NCBI RefSeq assembly: GCF_036850765.1
Contig: NC_089491.1
Location: 133,788,266 to 133,852,265, forward strand
Direction of reading: 5' to 3'
Source: Saccopteryx bilineata
Lineage: Eukaryota > Chordata > Mammalia > Chiroptera > Emballonuridae
Length of the DNA: 64,000 bases
The notes under the pieces were generated by a model. It saw only the letters and a program-made list of their open reading frames with translations, was not told where the DNA came from and made no database searches. The translations under genes were made by a program, and so were the position numbers. Shown here in pieces: positions 55,524 through 64,000 of the stretch. Position 1 is the stretch's first letter. Every line of letters begins with the position of its first letter.

Positions 55524-58169
55524 CTAGGGGAAGGAGAAGACTTGAGACCTTCCACTGTGGTCCCCCTTTGGCCTTTCATTCCCCTTTTCTTAAAACCTGA
55601 CTTAAAGAGCCAAGATTTGAGACTGAAGTGATCATTTCTTTGATCATAAGGTGAATTTAAAATATATATTTTAATATCTCTGAGAATTAGGCTACCTTAT
55701 AATCAATGGCATCTTACTAATAAAATGCAGTGATTTTTCTTTCTTAGTGGCTCATAAAATGATGGTGCATCTTATTATCAGTGACATTGGGTTTTAAGTG
55801 TTAGCTGTTTGTGGGAGGTAGGCTAGATATGGAGGCCAGGGAACCTGCCACTTAGCTGTGGAAAGATTAAAACGGTGTTCCCTCAGGTCTTAGGGGAGCT
55901 GAGGTACAGGAAAAGTAAGGTTCAGCTCCAGGGTATCTGGCACAGAGTATGTGTGGGATAGGATCAACATCTGTCCCAGCCATGACTCCCCAGAGCCATA
56001 ATGTGTGACACCTGAGTCAGGGAAGGGGGGAGAAAGCCATTGTGAATCAGGCCAAGACCAAAATAGTATTCCATCCTGGTGGAGTTCTGAAATCACAATA
56101 TAGGCTGAAACATTCTGGTTGCTTTAACACAAAAGAGATGAGAGGTATTAGATATTCTTTGCAGGGAGTTGGGAGTGTTTATTGCAATTCTTTGTCCAAT
56201 TTGTTCACCAAATCCACAATACCAGAGGAGGGCTTTTCCTCCCTTGAAATTGGAAGGCCATGGTTTAGGGACTGACAAGAAAAGGACAGAAGTTAAGGAA
56301 ACTGTTGCCCTCAGATGAGAAGCCAACTAAAAATATAATTTTGTTTACGAAGTCCTTCCTGTTTGGTAGACAGAGGTGTTCAAATAACTCTAAAGGAATA
56401 TGTTAAGTGCCAGGGGGGAGGTGGGTGCTGAGTGCAGTGGGAGCTCAGAGGAAGAAGGGAACTGGGGGCTTGTAGAGCCTGGAAAGTGACGACATTACAG
56501 CTGGATCTCAAGATGAACAAGGCAGCTGGGGAAGCGTATTCCAGGCTAAGCAAGTACCTCCAGCCTGGTATGCCATTACTGGGCACCGCCGACTCTGCCT
56601 TGGCCTTTTTGGCAGCCGGCTGGACCCTAGCCTGGCTGGGCCTTGTTTTTATCCGTCCATGGGGTGGGCTGGAGTTTTTGGTCCCTGCCTTTCTCTCTGG
56701 CCTCCTCCATGCTCAGCTCTGGCAACAACTGCTCCTTTATCCGACTTAATCAGAGCTGTGAAACAGTTTCGTTTCACCCTTTTCTGTCCATTAACTGCTG
56801 CCTATTAATTAGTGCAGTTGGACTCCCCACACTCATAATCGTCCTTCACGAACCATGCCTCCCCTCTGCAACTTTTGCTAAATATGTGACTGCTCCTCAG
56901 TGTAGCTACCCATCCCTGAGACGTGATTACAGATGTTGGCTGTGTGGACCCCCCACCCCAGCTGCCCAAGTGGCCACAGCTTGGCCTGATGCTTCTTCTT
57001 GATTAGCCCTTCATAGCCCCCCTCCTTCCTTCCTCCCTGTCTTCCCCCTGACATTGCCAGGCCTCACACTGGCTACAAATTAACATCCTGTGATAAGGAG
57101 TGCTCTTCTCATGCTGCTCCAGATCTTGGAGAATAGTGCTGGGGGCCCAGAGGGACTGAGGTGATCCCCTCTCCTGACCTAATGGTCCCATCTAAACCCC
57201 AGTCAGCTTGTTCCAGATCACTTGACCTCATTATAGATCGGAGATCACAGATTTTGATCGTGCTGCCTCTTAAGCCCTCAACTCTGATGACTGCTCCCTT
57301 TTGTTTACTTAGCTGCCATATGAAATTCCACATGCTCAAAGCCCTGCTTCTTTTCACCAACCAGCTTCCTTACCCTTATTCCCCGAACCTCCCCCAAACC
57401 AGCTCCTAGCCACCATCACCCCAGTGCTCCACTCCCCTGTTCTCTTTCCTAGGTTTGATTCTTGACTCCTTTCCTCTGGATCCTCCTGCTCCAACCCACT
57501 CATGCTCACTTACTCTCCTTTGCTCAAGCTAAGCCTAGGGTATGGGGAGAAAGTGACCCCTTCTTTACTAATAGCTGGGCTGCGCTAGAAACCACAGGGG
57601 AAACGGCGGTACTTATTGGCAGAGGGAATGGCAGATGATGATGTTGGTAAAGCTGGCTACTGCTGACTGCTCTGACTCAGTGCCTGGTGCTGTGCGGGGT
57701 GCATACGCGCCACGTTGTTCTTCCAGCCCCCTTAGGAATAGACCCAATTTTTCAGACGAAGGAAGTGAGGCTCAGCATCCTTCAGTGACTTGCTCAAGTA
57801 CACACAACTATAAGTGCCTGAGCCTGTAATTTAAATTCTTTCAATCCCTAATCTACCTTTATGTAGTCTTTTTCTTTTAACCTTGCTGTATAGAATCCTT
57901 TAGGTCAAATGGTTTTCTTTGGAAAATAAGTCATTGTCTTGCTCTTCCCCTCCCCTCAGTCCAGGGAGCCCAAATGTGTTACACAACCTGGCCCCTTTGT
58001 GGGCTTTGTCCCTTCTGTAGTGTGGTCCCAGATTAGACCTGTCCTCTTTACATCCTGAGGTAGCAGTGGGGGTGGGAAGCACAAAGGGGCTTCCTGCCAG
58101 CCAATGAGGAAGCGACAGCCTAGGCTGGGTGCTGGCATCATCTGCTCCTGCTAAGATGATCATCAACAT

Positions 58170-58330
58170 AAAAGGCTAATTGTATTAATCACCAAGGCAC
58201 CCGTCCGGAGTCTCCCTCCCTCTGGGGAGAATTATGAATTACAATTGCAGATGGCTCTGCTGATTGAAGACAGTGCTCAGCAGGGAGAAGGGCCAGATCA
58301 GATTACACACCATTAATTAAAAACTCCTGA
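58170..58330. promoter_or_regulatory. Candidate enhancer, homeodomain motif cluster
   Basis: Within 160 bp are GCTAATTGTATTAATCACC, GAATTATGAATTACAATTG, an E-box CAGATGG, GATTACA and CCATTAATTAAAA. This density of TAAT-type sites is typical of conserved developmental enhancers; activity is only inferred. Confidence 0.35.
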
Positions 58331-59844
58331 CAAATGGGAGGAAGAGAGTGCACATCAAGGGTCTGCCTGGTGGGGTCTCAGTCCTCTCTGTGCTCCTCAC
58401 CTCCCACCCAGGCCCAGGGGCTGTGACTGTGAAGCCCTCTGCCCCTGGCTGGAACCACTGACACTTGGTTTCCTGAAGGCCAGCCCTTCCCTCATCCGAA
58501 CAGATGGCTGGCTGTCCTACTAAAGGGCTGCAGAGAAGGAGAAGCTCACCTTTGGTTCCTCATTTCTGTTTAACTTTGGATGCTCTTCAGATTTTAACCT
58601 AATTCCTCACTTCTCACGAAGCTTGTCTCCTTGCCCTAGTCCTATTCCGACAGCCCAGCTTCAAAGAACTGTTTGTGAAAGTAGCCCCCAGCTTCCTCTT
58701 CCGGCAGTCACCCCTCCGTCCTGAAGTTTCTGGGACAGAGGTTGGCTCTGAAGTAGGAGTGAGGACTCCCTGTGACTGTGTACCCTCTTCCCAGCTATCC
58801 CTGTGGGAAAGCACAACTCCTCAGCTGCTGTCATCTTGACTTATTTGGAGCTGTAACTTCTGAATTCTCCTCTTGATCAATTACTACCTCCCCACCCTCC
58901 CAGCCACCCAGCCTCAGTCATTCATTCATTCATCAGACTTTTATTGAGCACCCAGTGTGTGCTCTGCTCTGGGGGTGTGGATGCGGAGATAATTTGTCTA
59001 GGAGCTTAAGGGCCTGCTGCAGGAGCTCCACCCCCTGCCCTCTTCAACCTTTTAGTTTTTGCTTCCCTCATCCTCTGGCTGCAGCTTGTATAAGACCCCC
59101 TGGAGCACTATTTTGGAAAATTCTAAACTGGGAGTTTGGGAGATCTTAAAGGGACTGTGGTACTAAGCTGGGTGACCTTTAGCAAGTCAATCATATTACA
59201 TCTCTCTCTCCCTCTCTCTTGCACACATACACACACAGTCCATCTGTCCCTGCTTATAAAAGGGCACAAGAAACCCTGGGCTCAGATTGTGAAGATGGAT
59301 GAATGTGGCCCAGCTTGGGGAGCTGTGCACTGTGTTCTGCACTGACAGGGTAACAGCACAGCATGGTCACTGTAGCCATGAGTCCCAGGGATGCATAGAT
59401 CACAGCTGGGCCCTGTTACCCGGACCTGGGGAGACTTTGGCAGCCCTTCCCCACCATTCAGCCCCTTTGGAGACATCATAGAAAGGAACCTATCTATTTT
59501 ATGGATTTGGTTGCTGCATCTCAATACCATAGTGACTGGTGTCATAGAGATGAGAACTGACTTTTACAAGCTTGTGTCTTCATTCTAGGGTCCCTCCCCC
59601 AACACATCCTCTTCCCCTTACAAAGCTCCACACACACTCACCCCCCCACACACACAAATCTCCCAGGTTGGTAGACCCAGCAGAGAAGGAGGCAGGGGCC
59701 CTGTAATTGGAGCTGATGAAATGAGAAAAATTTACTCTTTTCCTCCCTTTCACTCCTCTTCCTCTCTCCTCCCTCTTTCCTCCCATTACCAACAGCAATT
59801 GTATTCAAACCCAACCATCACAGTCATAGCAACAATAATCATCA

Positions 59845-59850
59845 TTTATT
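59845..59850 (-). terminator. AQP6: Candidate polyadenylation signal for AQP6
   Basis: TTTATT on the plus strand reads AATAAA on the minus strand, about 1.05 kb past the AQP6 stop. I found no closer canonical signal by eye. The 3' UTR would then include the G/C homopolymer at 60320-60347. Confidence 0.35.
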
Positions 59851-60319
59851 TGCTTTGTTTTTGTAACATTTTAACTTCCAAACACATTTTCCAATTTCTT
59901 GTTTGTTTTCACAGCACTCTGGGGGAAGCTTGTGGCCATTTGATAGTTGGGGAAGCTGAGATCCAGATAGGACCCCAAGTCGTGGGCAGCTTGTAAATAC
60001 TAACAAACCAACTGAGACTGGTAGTCCATCACAGGCACTGAACTGAAAATCTTGGTTTCCTGGGTCATCCTTACCATCTTCGGGACTTGCTCAACCGCTT
60101 TTGGGAGGTCCTGGCAGATCTGAGGAGGAGGCTGGAGACAGCTCCTGTGGCCCAGGTCAGGGACTGGGCTGGGCTGTCCTCAGAATGTTCCTGTGAATAG
60201 GACTAGGGGGTGGAAGGCAGGCAGACACCCAGAACTTGCCCTGGAAAATGACCCTCTGCTAGCTTGAGAAAGCTTCCTCTCTGTGTCTGCTCTTCCCAAG
60301 AGCAGGGCCTCTCCTGAAC

Positions 60320-60347
60320 ATGGGGGGGGGGGGGGCGGGGGGGGGAG
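60320..60347 (+). repeat. Poly(G) tract
   Basis: A run of about 14 G, one C, then about 9 G. It could form a G-quadruplex on the plus strand; as C-rich RNA it would lie in the AQP6 3' UTR. Confidence 0.85.
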
Positions 60348-60902
60348 TGAGGAATGAAATTGTACTGGGAGGGTAATCTCTGTCCTCAGGAATCCCCCAA
60401 TCTGAGGGGAGAGCCCTACCCCCCAGACCACACTCAAGAGCAGAGACATCCCTCTGAGGGGCTCTTGGTCTTCTGGGAAGTCTGGCCTCTCCTTCTCAAG
60501 GGTGATGTGAGAAGTTGGGGTTCACCGAGGTGACTTGAGTCTTCAGTCTCTAAGCAGACTGGTGTCTGGGCTCTAATTCCTTTTTTCCCAAGACATAGGG
60601 ATCTAGAGTCCAGATAGATGAGAGGAGGGGAGGGCAATTATGAATTCCCCTGCCTCCCTCTGCTCTATCCCATTAAGAGATGGCGGAGGAGGAAATTGAA
60701 CAAATTTGCTCCCCACATTCTATCTAGAATTGTAATGCCTGAGAGAGGAATCCCCTGCCCACTCTGTTAGGACAAGAGGCCAAGCCTCTCTATATACCCT
60801 TCAAAATTCCCCTTCCCCTCAGAAAACCCAAAGTCCTGTCACACAAGGCATGCTGCCCACATACAGGGCTCCTCTCAGAAGCCTGAGGGCAGGGGCCAAG
60901 TT

Positions 60903-61115
60903 CTATGCTATCTGACACACACTCTCCCCTTTGGTGTCCCCTGACCTGCGCTGGGATTCCTTTTTCTGGGGCTCCACTTCTACCACTTGATCAATTTCTG
61001 TGGTGCCTGTGAAGATGGCTAGTCGCTGGGCCAGGGTTTTGGTGTCAGGGAACAGGATAAAGTTGTAGATCAGCGAAGCCAGCACACCCCCTGTCAGGGG
61101 TCCCACCCAGAAGAT
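60903..61115 (-). CDS. AQP6: AQP6 exon 4 (stop codon)
   Basis: Acceptor TTCCTCTTCAG. The 70 codons begin [19 protein letters not shown] (segment 6), then the cytoplasmic tail with [14 protein letters not shown] and a charged end EPQKKESQ. The reading frame passes the position where human and rat stop after Ser-Val and adds CQIA before TAG at 60905-60903. Confidence 0.95.
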   Translation of the reverse strand: MFWVGPLTGGVLASLIYNFILFPDTKTLAQRLAIFTGTTEIDQVVEVEPQKKESQRRSGDTKGESVCQIA

Positions 61116-63420
61116 CTGAAGAGGAAGAGAGAGGTGGGCACCCGACTTGTGAGCGATCAGGACCATAGGGTGGCTTTGGGACCCCTATCTGCTCCCCCGG
61201 TGCTGACTTGGTCTCACAAGAACCCTCAAGCTATCTAAAAGGTGGCAAATTTGAGAAGCACCAGTTCCTCCCACCCCAGTCCCTGCAGGTGAGGGGATCT
61301 TGCCTCCCACAGGGTGGGCCCAGTCCCCTCACCATTCCTTTCTCCTTCCTCTCACCTCCCCATGCCAGCCGGGAGCCCTGGCTAGTGCTTTTCCTATCTT
61401 TGCTGGCATATGTGTCTATTTCTGTTTCTCTTTTTCTTTATACAAGTTTGGAAATTGGTCCAGCTGGAGAAAGTGAATAAGGAAACAGCCATGACTTGAG
61501 GCTTGGGGCTGTAGCTCCTGCCCTGGCCCATTTCTTGCTAATCCACTGGGTACCCTGGGCTATTAAAGCTGGAAAGAAAGGAAGTACAAGCCAGGATACT
61601 CGCTCTGGTCTTCTGAGCTTAGGAAAACCTCCAGTGGGGGTCAAAATTGTCTGTGGCAGGGAGATTCATCTGTCTGCTGCTGGTAACAGTCCCTATTGCC
61701 CCTCCTTGGGCCCTCACCGCTCCCATGACTACCAGCAGAGGGTCTTACCCAGTGGACTTCGAACTTCCCAAGGACAACGGCAGGACCAAAGGAGCGGGCT
61801 GGGTTCATGCAACCGCCAGTGAAGCAGACCTGGGAAGAGATTGTGGGTTCAGGGTGTGAGGAGGCTCTAGGCAGGTCTGGAAGGGGACAGTCCCCTCTGC
61901 CTTGGCTCAGAGCCGCAGTGCTGGCCTTGCTTCCTGCAGCATCACATCCTGGGCCTGGAGTGCAGGGCATAGCCGCAGCCCCAAGATATGAGGGGCTCAG
62001 GGAGGGACATTTACTGGTCTTCAGGGCCCCTGCAGCCCCCACCCCAGGAGGGAGCAGTGTGTGCATATGCCTAGTGTTCCCTTTGCCTCTTACCCCAATG
62101 AGGTGGCCCGCTGCCACAGACATCCCAATCATGATGGCTGGGGAGCCCAGAGCCTGGCGGCTGTCAGTAGAGGCAAAGACACAGAGCACCATCTGCAGGG
62201 TCAGAATCAGCTCCAGTGCCACCGCCTGGCCCGTTGAGACAGGGCTCTTGACCTGGGTGAAGGGGTTACACTGGAGTCCACACGGGCCTGCCAGGGGATA
62301 GTGACCCCTGGCCTCATTTCTTCATTGTAAGAGGGTGACATCTCACCACTGCCATTCCAGGATTTAAGGAGAACTGCATTGGGGCTCGAAACAGCCTAAG
62401 CCACTTGCTTCCTGCAGAAGCAGTGTGACCCTTCCCTCCTTAGTGGTTGGTTGGGACCAGTGATTTAGGCGGGTGGCAGGGGCTCAGGACGGGTGGGAAA
62501 GGGGAGGCGCAGAGAAGCTGGGGTACATGTTTACAAGCTGGGTGGGAGTGGAAGAAGGACACTTGGGGAAAGAGGTGGAACATAGATGATTAGGAGAACC
62601 TGGGAAAGGGGCAGTAAAACAGGCCTTCAGGTCCCAGGGAGGGAGGAGCACGGGGAAGCAGAGGAGCAGGGGACGCAGCATACTTGGGCAGGAAGATGAA
62701 ATGCGTGCAGGCCCCTGCCACCACCTACAGCCCCAGCCCGCCCTGGCTGCCCCAACCCTTAAATGCCGGGTCCTTCTCCAGCTCCTGCCTCTCAGTGTGG
62801 CTTCTCTCACCTGTTCCTCAAACCACAATCCCATCCCTGCTCTGCCTGCCCTAAAGCCACACATAGTGCGATTCCCCTGGATCCCAGGGCCCATCACAGA
62901 GCAGGTGTAAAGCGTGTACCTGAAAGTTTACCTGTTTGGTTTCTCGCCTCCAGCCTGGCCCTCCACCCTGACCACCTGTTTAGACACCTCCCTCCTGGCC
63001 CTACCCGCTGCCCCTTCCTGCACCTACCACATTGACCGCAAAGGTTTCTCGGATGTCCTCTGGTGTGACCTTGTAAAGCAGAGCAGCTCCCACAATGGCC
63101 CCTAACAGTTGGGCAGCCACATAGGCCAGAGCGCGGGGCAGGGAGATTTGGGAGCCCACGAGGAAGGCCAGTGTCACCGCAGGGTTGATGTGAGCCCCGC
63201 TGACCTTCCAGGCAATCTGCACAGCCACGGCTGTGGCCATGTTGAAGGTAATGGCAATCTGCAGCACAGAGGGAAGCGCCGAGGGCCAGCGCGTAGCCGA
63301 ACCCACACCAAAGAACACGTACAGCCCCGTAGCCAGGAACTCGGCAAACAGCGCCTTGTTGATGGCCATCCAGAACTGGCACCCCAGCGTACTGGTCAGG
63401 CTGGGCCTTTCTGGTTCCAT
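60903..63420 (-). CDS. AQP6: AQP6 (aquaporin-6), whole spliced coding region
   Basis: Aquaporin-6, known from rat as an intracellular-vesicle channel of renal intercalated cells that conducts anions when activated by acid or mercury. Four exons (63420-63028, 62252-62094, 61829-61749, 61115-60903) join in phase to 281 residues; human has 282. Six transmembrane segments are expected. First NPA motif is at residues 79-81 (HINPAV), the second at 193-195 (MNPARS) with R196. Asn60 and Lys72, the residues that set rat AQP6 apart as an anion channel, are kept in identical numbering, which supports AQP6 over AQP2 or AQP5. The rat N-glycosylation site near residue 134 is absent. Cys155 is present but Cys190 is Gly with a Cys at 191. 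The start ATG has a good context (ACAATGG) and is the first in-frame Met. The neighbouring gene on the right would be AQP5 by human synteny. Confidence 0.97.
61749..61829 (-). CDS. AQP6: AQP6 exon 3 (second NPA)
   Basis: Acceptor CTTCCCAG, donor TGG|GTAAGA. Exactly 81 nt, the usual aquaporin exon 3 size. It encodes [16 protein letters not shown] through FEVHW, residues 185-211. The usual TGCSMNP is TGGCMNP here, so the cysteine sits one residue later. Confidence 0.96.
62094..62252 (-). CDS. AQP6: AQP6 exon 2
   Basis: Acceptor TTCACCCAG, donor GGG|GTAAGA. The 53 codons run [14 protein letters not shown] through SVAAGHLIG, residues 132-184, the same length as in human. It includes C155 in [11 protein letters not shown]. 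It forms loop C and segments 4-5. Confidence 0.96.
63028..63420 (-). CDS. AQP6: AQP6 exon 1
   Basis: It starts at ATG 63420-63418 (MEPERPSLT...) and ends at donor GTG|GTAGGT. The 131 codons cover membrane segments 1-3 and the first half-helix with HINPAV at 77-82. [18 protein letters not shown] and ITFN60 with W71-K72 are visible. The N-terminus resembles the rat MEPG start rather than the longer human one. Confidence 0.97.
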
Positions 63421-63900
63421 TGTGTGTAGGTTCTGGTGTTTTGGCTGCTGCCTCCTCTGCTCCCAGGGCCTCTCTGTTTTCCTTGCCTCTGGTCTCCTCT
63501 GTCTCCTCTGGTCTCTTGTCTCCTGACTGACGCTCACTGTCTCACTATGTAGGCTTCGCTGGTCCCACCTCCAGCTCCTCTACCGCACTGCTGCCCCAAG
63601 ACTGCACTGGTCAGACTGGCAGGGATTGAGCTGACAGGGTTATGTGTGTCTGGGTGGTGGGAGTGGGGGGGCATGAGGGTGGTGCTCACATGCCTGCTCC
63701 CCGCTGAGCTCACCTGACAGCTGGGGGAGGGGGCGGTCTCTGGGCGCTGACCTGGAACCTCCCAGGAGGATTCCAAGCTGGACAGGCCTGACTGTGCTGC
63801 AAGCAGAGGCCCAGCCTCACAGCCACAGGTGCAGGAACCGTGGTGGGCATGGGATTCCAGGGTGGTCACGTCCCTGATGTCAGCTTAAATAGAGCAAATC
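63421..63900 (-). promoter_or_regulatory. AQP6: AQP6 5' UTR and promoter
   Basis: On the minus strand a TATA-like TATTTAAG lies near 63884-63891, followed downstream by TGACATCA and GGACGTGACC, both CRE-like. This would place the transcription start near 63855 and give a 5' UTR of roughly 430 nt with no in-frame ATG before the chosen start. AQP2, the neighbouring paralogue, is known to be cAMP-regulated; the same for this gene is only a suggestion. Confidence 0.5.
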
Positions 63901-64000
63901 ACTCAGACTCCCAAGTCCAAGGCCTGCTTCAGAGGGTCCTGTGCATTCTGGTGGTGGGAGGCACAGGGCGGCAGTTCCTATTTTCCTGGCCCCTCTGACT

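Larger units (their letters stand above)
53509..60902. other. Intergenic RACGAP1-AQP6, SINE-free
   Basis: 7.4 kb with only one short hAT (55315-55523) and weak MIR-like remnants (about 57640-57860, 58915-58985, 59860-59990). No coding exon recognised. Patches rich in TAATTA-type motifs lie at 56745-56830 and 58170-58330. The last kilobase may be AQP6 3' UTR. Confidence 0.6.

Noticed and set aside
61641..62222. 193-codon minus-strand frame
   Set aside because: It is AQP6 exon 2 and exon 3 read through the intervening intron; proper GT-AG splice sites match the family.
63421..63537. In-frame N-terminal extension of AQP6 by 39 residues
   Set aside because: The upstream position begins with GTG, there is no in-frame ATG, and the basic Gln-rich peptide is unlike any aquaporin start; it is 5' UTR.

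Overview
This is a mammalian nuclear genome window, almost certainly from a bat. The coding content is one complete gene, RACGAP1 (plus strand, 16 coding exons, 28,039-49,551), and one complete gene, AQP6 (minus strand, 4 coding exons, 60,903-63,420). In human 12q13, AQP6 and RACGAP1 are also neighbours with opposite orientation, so the order here is the ancestral mammalian one. The bat assignment is inferred from dense young tRNA-headed SINEs of kinds I associate with insect-eating bats (families B and C resemble SINEs of horseshoe-bat relatives) and from several hAT DNA-transposon families. The species cannot be fixed by eye.

Layout. 1-17.76 kb is intergenic, upstream of RACGAP1, with an orphan CpG-rich island at 11.15-11.42 kb, an MLT1 LTR, an L1 fragment, an ATP5MK processed pseudogene and many SINEs. 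17.77-18.02 kb is the RACGAP1 promoter with a probable non-coding first exon. 18.0-28.03 kb is the first intron. 28.04-50.6 kb holds the coding exons and the 3' UTR. 50.6-60.9 kb is the intergenic gap to AQP6; it is strikingly poor in SINEs and has patches rich in homeodomain-type motifs. 60.9-63.9 kb is AQP6 with its promoter side to the right.

The two genes do not form a functional unit. RACGAP1 is the RhoGAP subunit of centralspindlin, needed for cytokinesis, and its promoter carries cell-cycle (CDE/CHR, CCAAT) motifs. AQP6 is an intracellular anion/water channel of kidney cells. Spliced RACGAP1 totals 1,899 nt (632 residues plus stop) and spliced AQP6 totals 281 residues; every junction is GT-AG and in phase.

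SINE names used below: family A is about 390 bp with a tRNA-like head and a GC-rich body; family B is about 330-430 bp and begins CCTGACCAGG; family C is about 180 bp and begins CCTGACCTGTGG; family D is an older, diverged group. Most copies have target-site duplications. The most interesting observation is that the family A body carries a near-perfect CTCF core motif, intact eight times in this window and tandem in one copy. Other points of note are an element nest four levels deep at 22.5-25.1 kb, a hAT insertion 13 bp past a RACGAP1 splice donor, and a relocated cysteine beside the second NPA motif of AQP6.
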